Below are positions 1 to 5,691 of a stretch of 39,877 bases of DNA, in pieces. Source of the stretch: Lachnospiraceae bacterium (GTDB lineage Bacteria; Bacillota; Clostridia; Lachnospirales; Lachnospiraceae); contig JAFUZJ010000007.1 of assembly GCA_017476665.1 (NCBI GenBank), positions 1 to 39,877 on the forward strand, read 5' to 3'. Every line of letters starts with the position of its first letter. Within the stretch, counting starts at the first letter, position 1. Below the pieces are notes generated by a model. It was not told the origin of the DNA, ran no database searches, and saw only the letters and a list, made by a program, of their open reading frames with translations. The position numbers and the translations under genes were made by a program.

Positions 1-492
1 CGTTATTATCTGTGCTGCAAAGAGGATTGTGATCCGGAGAGGCTCTGGAAAAATGTTCTGTACCGGACGAAGCAATCTGTCTGCAGTCTGGCGGAGTCGA
101 AAGCAGAAAAGCGCAGGAAACATCAGGATGCCATTCTCAAACTGACGGCAGGATATCTTCTGGCCGGAGGCGGGGCAGACAGCACAGGATGTCCGGTCAG
201 CATGGTGGATGTGGTAAATTGGATGACGGATATCCATAAAGTCAGTGAGATCAAAGGGCGATATGAATATCGGGAGGAATCGGGGAAGTGTTTTCCGTTG
301 TTTTTCAGCAAGCAGCTGCCGAACCGTAAGGAGACGATGTTGTGTCTGGACGAAGGCTGGATGCAGGCCGGCGGCTGGCGGATCATAGAGGAAGCGGATT
401 TGGAGCGTGAGCTTGCTGTATGTCCGGGAATGCGCTTTTGGGCGGATTTGGGAAGCGGCTGCTATCTGGCAGAAGGGCAGCGGTATTCGTAG
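1..492 (+). CDS. Unrecognised protein, C-terminal part (5' truncated)
   Basis: The frame is open from the first base of the window to a TAG at 490-492, giving at least 163 residues; the true start lies upstream. I do not recognise the family. The visible part has a Cys-rich start (Cys-Cys, then Lys-Glu-Asp-Cys), a basic stretch around residues 28-45, several Trp residues and no membrane segment. The first methionine at 202 lacks a convincing ribosome site, and codon use upstream of it resembles the rest, so I extend the gene to the window edge. No terminator follows closely; 493-640 contains no gene I can support. Confidence 0.6.
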   Translation, partial: RYYLCCKEDCDPERLWKNVLYRTKQSVCSLAESKAEKRRKHQDAILKLTAGYLLAGGGADSTGCPVSMVDVVNWMTDIHKVSEIKGRYEYREESGKCFPLFFSKQLPNRKETMLCLDEGWMQAGGWRIIEEADLERELAVCPGMRFWADLGSGCYLAEGQRYS

Positions 493-614
493 GAGATGGT
501 GTGATCGTTGCGCTATCATCCGATTATGGTTATTAAATTTGCATTTGCCGGGATCAAACGGTAACATTGTGAATTTTACGGACTTTCATGAGACTATCCA
601 CATAAAAATTCATA

Positions 615-643
615 TTGACGATTCAGCGGTTAGGGAGTAAGAT
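615..643 (+). promoter_or_regulatory. Promoter of the putative antitoxin RNA
   Basis: TTGACG at 615-620 and TAAGAT at 638-643 are 17 bases apart, which fits a sigma-A promoter. Initiation near 649-650 would place the transcript start at the base of a hairpin (648-654 pairing with 687-693). No open reading frame with a ribosome site follows, consistent with a non-coding RNA. Confidence 0.6.
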
Positions 644-648
644 AAAGA

Positions 649-746
649 TATAAAAGGCGTTGCCGTGATGCACGGTTGACCCTCGGTTTATATCAGTTAA
701 AAAGAAATAACCGCAAACCTTGGTCAGGGGCGGTTATTTCTTTTTT
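649..746 (+). ncRNA. Putative type I antitoxin RNA (~98 nt)
   Basis: Seen: a promoter at 615-643; a first hairpin with outer stem ATATAAA/TTTATAT (648-654 with 687-693) and inner stem CCGTG/CACGG (663-667 with 671-675); then a 14-bp terminator stem (701-714 with 730-743, 15-base loop) ending in a T run. The RNA is transcribed toward the small minus-strand toxin gene and overlaps its 3' end, so at least ~40 bases are perfectly complementary, including the terminator loop. This matches the architecture of par/Fst-type systems: convergent RNAs and a shared bidirectional terminator. Inference: it represses the toxin mRNA. No expression evidence is available. Confidence 0.6.
701..746. terminator. 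Bidirectional terminator shared by toxin and antitoxin
   Basis: A 14-bp inverted repeat (701-714/730-743) is flanked by T runs on both strands (741-746 on plus; 699-703 read as T on minus). The toxin stop codon at 734-736 lies inside one arm, so the two transcripts overlap across the whole hairpin. Confidence 0.8.
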
Positions 747-826
747 CTATAGCTTCCAAACCAAAATCCCAATTGAAACACAGAGAACGTGTAACCCATA
801 ACGGAAATAAAATCGAGAATCGTCAT
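734..826 (-). CDS. Putative holin-like type I toxin peptide, 30 aa
   Basis: The minus strand encodes 30 residues beginning MTILDFISVMGY, with a hydrophobic aromatic core and a C-terminal RKKK tail. An excellent ribosome site (AAAGGAGGGG) sits just upstream of the ATG. Length, MT- start, single hydrophobic helix and basic tail resemble the small holin-like toxins of Firmicutes (Hol_Tox and similar type I toxins), which insert in the cell membrane. Its mRNA has a promoter at 969-997, a 5' hairpin (946-963) and a ~135-base leader with two possible hairpins masking the ribosome site. The larger antisense frame at 747-989 lacks such a ribosome site. Family assignment is by resemblance only. Confidence 0.62.
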   Translation of the reverse strand: MTILDFISVMGYTFSVFQLGFWFGSYRKKK

Positions 827-833
827 CGGCTTC

Positions 834-945
834 CCCTCCTTTCGTATGTATCGGAGGGAAACGGGCTGCTTCGCAGTCCGCCAGAAATCGTAAGAAATCC
901 CCTCCGTATGGACAGAGGGTCAACCGCTCACCGTTTGGCAACGCC
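834..945 (-). promoter_or_regulatory. Structured 5' leader of the toxin mRNA
   Basis: On the minus-strand RNA the ribosome site GGAGGG (plus 834-839) can pair with CCCTCC (plus 853-858), leaving a 13-base loop. Further upstream, CCCTC (plus 915-919) can pair with GGAGGG (plus 900-905). The segment at 915-945 shares GGCGTTGCC and GGTTGACCCTC with the antitoxin RNA. Translation control by folding is inferred from known type I toxin mRNAs. Confidence 0.5.
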
Positions 946-997
946 TGCAAGGAAAACCTTGCACGATTATTATAGCATACGACGAACAAAAAAACAA
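946..997 (-). promoter_or_regulatory. Toxin promoter and 5' stabilising hairpin
   Basis: Read on the minus strand, TTGTTT (plus 992-997) and TATAAT (plus 969-974) are 17 bases apart. The predicted start near 963 opens directly into a perfect hairpin TGCAAGG-TTTT-CCTTGCA (plus 946-963), as seen in stable toxin mRNAs such as fst. Confidence 0.65.
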
Positions 998-1051
998 TGG
1001 GAAATCAAACATATGTTTGCGGATGTTTTTGTTAAGCACATGTGATAATTA

Positions 1052-1060
1052 TGGTATAAT
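1052..1060 (+). promoter_or_regulatory. Extended -10 promoter for the Phd-like gene
   Basis: TGGTATAAT (1052-1060) is an extended -10 element 30 bases before the ATG at 1090. The -35 region (TTAAGC at 1032-1037) is weak. Confidence 0.45.
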
Positions 1061-1089
1061 TAGCCTACACAAGAAAGGGGGCAGAATTT

Positions 1090-1302
1090 ATGCTACTGAT
1101 GATTCCAAACAAGGATTTGAAAGACACAGAAAGTAGATCGGAATTGAGCCACAGCATAGATGAACCAATCTATATCACCCCAAATGGACACGGGGACATG
1201 GCACTTATGAGCATTGAGATTTCAGAGGAGAAGATCGAACAGGGAAAGACGAAGGAGGCCAGAAATGCGCTTGCGTCAGTGAGGGAGAAGTATGGTTTAT
1301 AA
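1090..1302 (+). CDS. Phd/YefM-family antitoxin, apparently internally shortened
   Basis: This 70-residue protein has the N-terminal DNA-binding region of Phd/YefM antitoxins (IPNKDLKDTES, then EPIYITPNGHGDMALMS) and their C-terminal toxin-binding tail (QGKTKEARNALASVREKYG). The helix that normally joins them, roughly 15-20 residues after the MSIE segment, is missing, so the gene looks like an in-frame deletion derivative; full-length relatives are about 85-90 residues. A GGGGG ribosome site precedes the ATG. The stop codon overlaps the start of a toxin stub at 1292, preserving the usual antitoxin-toxin overlap. Whether it is functional is doubtful because toxin and linker are both damaged. 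Confidence 0.7.
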   Translation: MLLMIPNKDLKDTESRSELSHSIDEPIYITPNGHGDMALMSIEISEEKIEQGKTKEARNALASVREKYGL

Positions 1303-1324
1303 CATTATTGTGACCATTCGATAA
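1292..1324 (+). pseudogene. Stub of a RelE/ParE-type toxin gene
   Basis: An ATG overlapping the end of the antitoxin opens MVYNIIVT and stops after 10 residues. The start and overlap are as expected for the toxin of a Phd/YefM-RelE/ParE pair, but the rest of the toxin is absent and unrelated AT-rich sequence follows. Eight residues are too few for certainty; the call rests mainly on position. Confidence 0.45.
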
Positions 1325-1372
1325 AGCAGTTTTTGACAGACATCAAACAATTCATTTATCCTAATGTTACAC

Positions 1373-1748
1373 ATGGTGCCTGCGTGGTTAGCAAAACTAC
1401 AAAAACTAGAAGAACAGATAATAGAAGAATTGGCTGTATCGCCCAAACAGCTTCAAACTATAATAGAGCCTTTGAGAAAAATATATAATGATATGCCATG
1501 AGTAAAAACAGAGGGATTGGAGGAGGCTGTTTCCATAACTTCGTAAAGCAATAGAGAAAATAGCATTACAGCGACAGGAAATTGCTGATTCTGCAAAATT
1601 GTTATCAAATAAAATAGCAAAAAAATCAGCAGAATCAGAAAAATTGAAAGATGAGAATTTGTTAAAAAGACAAATATTGGATTACATGAACTTGTTGCCA
1701 GAGGATTGGTTGAATGTACTGCAGCCACTAAAAACAGAAGATATATAA
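1373..1748 (+). pseudogene. AT-rich gene remnant with frameshifts, family unknown
   Basis: Two coding-like stretches in different frames follow each other. The first (1373-1501) reads WLAKLQKLEEQIIEELAVSP and ends in TGA within a segment whose same-frame continuation resembles coding (VKTEGLEEAV). The second, from about 1536 to TAA at 1748, reads RKAIEKIALQRQEIADSAK and ends LPEDWLNVLQPLKTEDI. Both are Lys/Glu/Leu-rich and helical. No ribosome site is found at 1373, and the 5' part is probably missing. Composition is far more AT-rich than the flanks, suggesting transferred DNA in decay. I do not recognise the protein. Confidence 0.5.
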
Positions 1749-1838
1749 AACATAGCAACAAATAAGGGAAAATATAGCTGAAATTTATAATATAATTATG
1801 CGCTGATTTATACAGTGGCTGGTTCGGGAGGGAAACAT

Positions 1839-2102
1839 ATGCCACAGATTATGCCGATTGAAGAGCTCAGAAACACAAATGAGATATCGGATCGTTGTCA
1901 TGCAAAGAGGGAACCCATCTTTATTACAAAAAATGGGTACTTAGATTTAGTGCTTATGAGCATGGAGACTTATGAGGATCTTATTGCCGGAGTGGAGACA
2001 GATTTAGCGATTGCAGAGGCAGAGGCTCAGATTAAAAAAGGAGAAGAATTGCTTGATCCCGCAGACGTATTCAAGGCGGCAAGGAGGAAACATTTTGGAT
2101 AA
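1839..2102 (+). CDS. Phd/YefM-family antitoxin, toxin partner lost
   Basis: An 87-residue protein beginning MPQIMPIEELRNTNEISD, with the typical Phd/YefM core (EPIFITKNGYLDLVLMSMETYEDL) and an acidic C-terminal tail (EAEAQIKKGEELLDPADVF). Such antitoxins bind the operon operator through the N-terminus and neutralise a RelE/ParE toxin through the C-terminus. I start at 1839 because GGGAGG lies 6 bases upstream; the in-frame ATG at 1815 has no ribosome site. Only a short toxin-like stub follows, so this antitoxin appears orphaned. Together with the gene at 1090 it makes two decayed toxin-antitoxin operons within 1 kb. Confidence 0.75.
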   Translation: MPQIMPIEELRNTNEISDRCHAKREPIFITKNGYLDLVLMSMETYEDLIAGVETDLAIAEAEAQIKKGEELLDPADVFKAARRKHFG

Positions 2103-2166
2103 AATTTATAACCTTGTAGAATCTTTGCGAATTCTATTGACATATGATTCAAATATAGTATACTGA
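2095..2166 (+). pseudogene. Possible truncated toxin downstream of the antitoxin
   Basis: A TTG-initiated frame overlapping the antitoxin end reads LDKIYNLV and continues 23 residues to a TGA inside a promoter -10 box. Start overlap and first residues suit a RelE/ParE toxin, but the body is missing. An AGGAGG-like site lies inside the antitoxin end. Confidence 0.35.
2137..2164 (+). promoter_or_regulatory. Promoter for the nucleotidyltransferase gene
   Basis: TTGACA (2137-2142) and TATACT (2159-2164), 16-base spacing, about 58 bases before the ATG at 2222. Confidence 0.65.
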
Positions 2167-2221
2167 AATGATTTGATGATGACATCAAATGGAAGGGTGG
2201 GGAAAAGAAGGAGATAAAAGA

Positions 2222-2806
2222 ATGTATCATTGGATCAAGGATAAGGATTATCTGAAACCGGTCAAGGTGGAGTGCAACAAGGTCATCGACCTGCTTGTGC
2301 AGAGCATCGAGCAGGAGGGGGGCATGAAGGTAAAGAAGCATCTGGTCGGGAGCGGTGCAAAAAACATGATAGCGCAGAACGCCTCTGAGCCGATTGACCT
2401 GGACTATAATCTGGAGATCATTGATTTCGGCAAGTTCGATGAAAATGATTGTAAGGATTCCACATCTGCACTGACTACTGAACGGAAAGCATTTAAGGAG
2501 GGGAATAAGACCCCATTCAGTATTGATGTCTGTATTGTCAAGGTCACCGGGGATGGGGCATGGCATAGATTGATCCATGAAAAGAATGGGACCATAGCAC
2601 GGGACCGTTATTTTTGGAATGAGGCGCAGAGATCCAGTGGATTGAATGAGAGAGTGAGCTGGCTCAAAGAAAAGGGGATGTGGATCGAAGTAAGGGAAAA
2701 ATATCTTGAAAAGAAGAATGCTTATCTGACCAGACAGGACAGAAATCATCCGTCCTTTATCGTCTATATTGAAGCTGTAAACGAGGTCTATGCCAAGTAC
2801 AATTAG
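2222..2806 (+). CDS. MNT-like nucleotidyltransferase-fold protein
   Basis: The 194-residue protein has a polymerase-beta-type signature: VGSGAKN near residue 40 followed 14 residues on by DLDYN, and a later FSIDVCI strand that could supply the third acidic residue. It lacks membrane segments. Similar stand-alone proteins occur widely in Clostridia as hypothetical proteins; substrate and role are unknown. Compared with my recollection of the family, about 20 residues seem missing between the DLDYN strand and the DCKDSTSALTT segment, perhaps an in-frame deletion. I start at 2222 (AAGGAG 8 bases upstream) rather than 2189. It has its own promoter and no HEPN or toxin-like partner next to it. Confidence 0.6.
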   Translation: MYHWIKDKDYLKPVKVECNKVIDLLVQSIEQEGGMKVKKHLVGSGAKNMIAQNASEPIDLDYNLEIIDFGKFDENDCKDSTSALTTERKAFKEGNKTPFSIDVCIVKVTGDGAWHRLIHEKNGTIARDRYFWNEAQRSSGLNERVSWLKEKGMWIEVREKYLEKKNAYLTRQDRNHPSFIVYIEAVNEVYAKYN

Positions 2807-2875
2807 ATCATAACAGGAACCTTTTTGCCGGAACTCCATAGAATAAAAACAACAGCGAAAGTGTGTGGAGTGGGT

Positions 2876-3109
2876 ATGCTTTTTTCTGAGTTGAAGTGCA
2901 AAGACGTGATCAATATGAAAGACTGCAGAAAGCTGGGAAAGGTGTGCGACCTGGAGTTTGACGAGTGCAAGGGCTGTATCTGTAAAATTATGGTTCCGGG
3001 CGGAAACAAGTTTCTGAATTTTCTGCGGTGTGAGCCGGACATAGAGATACCGTACAGAGATATCTGCCAGATCGGGCCGGAAGTAATTTTGGTTGACATT
3101 AAGTGCTGA
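2876..3109 (+). CDS. YlmC/YmxH-family PRC-barrel sporulation protein
   Basis: The 77-residue product (MLFSELKCKDVINMKDC, then GKVCDLEFDECKGCICKI and PYRDICQIGPEVILVDI) matches the YlmC/YmxH family, small PRC-barrel proteins common in spore formers. Its length suits the family when translation starts at 2876, where GGAG lies 5 bases upstream; the longer frame from 2825 adds residues atypical of the family. It contains several Cys residues. Function is not firmly established; an association with sporulation is the usual annotation. The nrdR promoter begins inside its last codons. Confidence 0.8.
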   Translation: MLFSELKCKDVINMKDCRKLGKVCDLEFDECKGCICKIMVPGGNKFLNFLRCEPDIEIPYRDICQIGPEVILVDIKC

Positions 3110-3121
3110 ACTGTTTATAAT
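3093..3121 (+). promoter_or_regulatory. Consensus promoter for nrdR
   Basis: TTGACA (3093-3098) and TATAAT (3116-3121) with a 17-base spacer, both perfect matches. The -35 box lies inside the end of the preceding gene. The leader to the ATG is about 70 bases. Confidence 0.85.
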
Positions 3122-3199
3122 AATAAATAACGCGTGGTGTTAAATGAAATTTTGTTTGGACATGGCGTAAAATCAAGGGATTGGTGGAGGTAAATACGA

Positions 3200-3649
3200 A
3201 TGAAATGTCCTTTTTGCAGTCATGAAAATACCAGGGTGATCGACTCAAGACCGGCGGAGGATAACAATTCGATCAGACGCCGCAGGGTTTGCGACGAGTG
3301 CGGCAAACGTTTCACTACGTATGAAAAGATTGAGACCATACCGCTCATTGTGATCAAAAAAGACAATAATCGCGAGACCTATGATCGGGCGAAGCTGGAG
3401 GCTGGCGTGCTCCGGGCATGTCACAAGCGTCCGGTGAGTGCGCAGCAGATCACGGCGCTAGTGGATGCGGTGGAGAACGAAGTTTTTAATCTGGAGGACA
3501 GAGAGATTTCCAGCCAGGTCGTAGGGGAACTGGTGATGAACAAGCTTAAAAGTCTGGATGCGGTGGCGTATGTACGTTTCGCATCGGTTTACAGAGAATT
3601 CAAGGATGTGAACACCTTTATGGATGAGCTGAAGAAGTTTTTGAATTAG
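3200..3649 (+). CDS. nrdR: Transcriptional repressor NrdR
   Basis: The 149-residue protein has the complete NrdR layout: an N-terminal zinc ribbon (MKCPFCSHENTRVIDSR, then RRRRVCDECGKRFTTYE, four Cys ligands) and an ATP-cone domain (residues ~46-140, starting PLIVIKKDNNRETYDR). NrdR represses ribonucleotide reductase operons by binding NrdR boxes in response to ATP/dATP. The start has GGAGG upstream (GGTGGAGGTAAATACGA). It is followed by a terminator at 3689 and is convergent with the flippase gene. No ribonucleotide reductase genes are in this window. Confidence 0.95.
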   Translation: MKCPFCSHENTRVIDSRPAEDNNSIRRRRVCDECGKRFTTYEKIETIPLIVIKKDNNRETYDRAKLEAGVLRACHKRPVSAQQITALVDAVENEVFNLEDREISSQVVGELVMNKLKSLDAVAYVRFASVYREFKDVNTFMDELKKFLN

Positions 3650-3688
3650 TGTTTTGGAGTATCGGAAAGAAGCGAAGGGCATTGGTAA

Positions 3689-3727
3689 GGCATCTGCTGC
3701 GGCGGATGTTTTGCAGATGCCCTTTTT
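3689..3727 (+). terminator. Terminator after nrdR
   Basis: Stem GGCATCTGC (3689-3697) with GCAGATGCC (3713-3721), then CTTTTT. It serves the plus strand; the minus-strand flippase gene ends at its T run. Confidence 0.85.
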
Positions 3728-5099
3728 AGGTGTGGTGTTTCAGAAAGCGCCGCAGACACAAAAGATACAGCAGGCTCAAAATAATCTGGCTCGCCAGAAT
3801 TCCCCAGAGATAGCCGGTGATGCCCACGCGGGGGATCGTAAAGAAGACGAAGCCTAAGCGGATCAGGAGAGCCAGTACATTCATGAAGAAGATGGTGCCG
3901 GCTTTGCCGAGTCCCTGTAAAATGCTGGACAGTGTGGAATCCAGATAGAGGAAAGGACACAGAAAGCTCAGGGTGGTGATGAAATGACCGGCAAGCGCGC
4001 TGTCGAAGAGTTTCGAGCCGATCAGGCGGCCGGTGAGCAGGAAGAAGGACAGGCAGGTGATACCCATGATCGCACAGAATTTCACGGTGCGCAGCACGGC
4101 GGATCGGACTGCTTTCATATCCCCGCGGGCGGCGTTTTCGGAGATCAGGGGGAGCAGCAGCACGGAGACGGAGTTGGTCAGGGCGTTCGGGAAAAAGATC
4201 ATGGGCATTGCCATACCGGTGAGCACGCCGTAGACGCTCAGAGCGGTGGTATTGTCGTAGCCGTACAGGCGCAGACGGGCAGGGATGGATACAGCCTCGA
4301 TGCTCTGCAGGATATTCAGCACGATTCGGTTCAAGGTCAGCGGCAGCGCCATGCGCAGGATGGGGAGCAGGAGAAGCTCCTGATGGCGCCGAAAACCGAT
4401 AAGACGGAATGAGCCCGTGCTTTGTGCGGTGCTGTCGGTCCGGTAGGTGTGGAGGAGGGCAAACAGGCAGACACACATGGATACCACTTCGCCAACCGCC
4501 AGACCGAAGACCGCCACATTGATGGAAGGCGTTTTGCCCAGGGACAGAATGTGGCTTGTGATCACATACACACATCCGACGCGGGTTACCTGTTCTAAAA
4601 GCTGTGCGACGGCGGGGGGCGCAGTCCGCTTGACACCATAAAAATAACCGTTTATGCAGGCGTGTACAGAGGAAAAGGGAACGGAAAATGCAAGGATGCG
4701 CAGCATGGGTGCCGTGCGGGTCTCTGAAAGCAGATGCGCCGCGATAAAGTCTGCATGCCGAAAAAGTACTGTTGTACAAAGTACGGAGAGGGGCAATGAA
4801 AGCAGAAGCCCGGAAAATAAAGGCGCAAGTCCCCGTCTTCCATGCCCAAGGTGCTCTGCCACAAATTTGGAGATGGCAGTCTGATAGGCTGCGGCGCAGA
4901 GGGAAAAGGACAAAGCTAACACCGGAGAAAGCAGCTGGTAGATGCCCATGCCTTCCTCGCCAAACAGACGAGACAGGTAAATTCGGTAAAAGAAACCGAT
5001 GACGCGCGTGATGAGTCCCGTGACGGTGAGAATCAGGGTGCCGCGCACCAGAGGTCTTTGGGAGAGGGCGCGGGTGCGAAGAAAAAATCCGGATTTCAT
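3726..5099 (-). CDS. SpoVB/MurJ-like polysaccharide flippase
   Basis: A 457-residue polytopic membrane protein with about 14 hydrophobic segments. The N-terminal GLITRVIGFFYRIYLSRLFG is typical of the SpoVB/YkvU branch of the MOP (MATE-like) superfamily, which flips lipid-linked glycans; SpoVB acts in spore cortex synthesis. An AAGGAT ribosome site precedes the ATG at 5099. It is a single minus-strand gene, convergent with nrdR and divergent from the membrane gene at 5247. Clostridia usually have several paralogues, so assignment to the sporulation-specific member is uncertain and I give no symbol. Confidence 0.85.
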   Translation of the reverse strand: MKSGFFLRTRALSQRPLVRGTLILTVTGLITRVIGFFYRIYLSRLFGEEGMGIYQLLSPVLALSFSLCAAAYQTAISKFVAEHLGHGRRGLAPLFSGLLLSLPLSVLCTTVLFRHADFIAAHLLSETRTAPMLRILAFSVPFSSVHACINGYFYGVKRTAPPAVAQLLEQVTRVGCVYVITSHILSLGKTPSINVAVFGLAVGEVVSMCVCLFALLHTYRTDSTAQSTGSFRLIGFRRHQELLLLPILRMALPLTLNRIVLNILQSIEAVSIPARLRLYGYDNTTALSVYGVLTGMAMPMIFFPNALTNSVSVLLLPLISENAARGDMKAVRSAVLRTVKFCAIMGITCLSFFLLTGRLIGSKLFDSALAGHFITTLSFLCPFLYLDSTLSSILQGLGKAGTIFFMNVLALLIRLGFVFFTIPRVGITGYLWGILASQIILSLLYLLCLRRFLKHHT

Positions 5100-5165
5100 G
5101 AAAACGATCCTTAAGCGGTTTTGTGCTATTATATTGCCGGGAACAGGTCAATATGCGGATTTATC

Positions 5166-5194
5166 TTGTAATATCGCGGAAGCTATATTATAAT
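5166..5194 (+). promoter_or_regulatory. Promoter of the membrane protein-mnmA operon
   Basis: TTGTAA (5166-5171), 17-base spacer and TATAAT (5189-5194), about 50 bases before the ATG at 5247. Confidence 0.7.
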
Positions 5195-5246
5195 AGCGGG
5201 GAAAAAACAGTCAGAAACTGAAAAGAACGAAGGAGGAAAAGTTTCT

Positions 5247-5684
5247 ATGGAAAAATTGATTCGGCTGATAGTAAAATTGGTGATCTGTATCGGAATATCG
5301 ATTTTCGCTTATCGGAAAATGCCGGATGTATTTCAGCGTATGTTCGAAAAAAACGCTGAAAACGGTGCTGTCTATGGGACATTTATCGGAGTGATGGCTT
5401 GTCTGATCCTGTTTGGCTTGTTGTATACCTCAATCACAATCTTTTGGTTCTGTTTTACGAATGAGCACTTTGTTCTGATCGTGAGCGGGTTTCCGGTGCC
5501 TTTTTTATTGAAGATCGTGGCGGGCTTCGCGGGAATTCTGGGCTATGCCTTTCTGCTTTCCTGGCTGGATAAATTGACCGGTGGTGCAGGGTGGTTCCAG
5601 GCAGTGGAGGTGATCGTTCTGTTGCCGCTGTTCTTATGGATCGATATTATTTCGGCGGTCATTGCGTTGAAAAACGGAGAGTAA
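5247..5684 (+). CDS. Small membrane protein, unknown function
   Basis: 145 residues with four hydrophobic stretches (about residues 4-21, 44-74, 78-105 and 118-140) and few charged residues, so probably a four-helix inner membrane protein. I do not recognise the family. The ribosome site AGGAGG lies about 10 bases before the ATG. It ends only 7 bases before mnmA and shares its promoter, so the two are co-transcribed; this need not mean a shared function. Confidence 0.75.
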   Translation: MEKLIRLIVKLVICIGISIFAYRKMPDVFQRMFEKNAENGAVYGTFIGVMACLILFGLLYTSITIFWFCFTNEHFVLIVSGFPVPFLLKIVAGFAGILGYAFLLSWLDKLTGGAGWFQAVEVIVLLPLFLWIDIISAVIALKNGE

Positions 5685-5691
5685 ACGGAAT

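Noticed and set aside
747-989. 80-residue minus-strand frame over the toxin locus
   Set aside because: It lies in a different frame from the 30-residue peptide, has no ribosome site at its start, and runs through the structured leader.
1453-1845. 130-residue hydrophobic minus-strand reading frame resembling a membrane protein
   Set aside because: It is the reverse of an A-rich, Lys/Glu/Leu-coding pseudogene; antisense of AAA/GAA codons gives Phe/Leu/Ser runs. No ribosome site is present.
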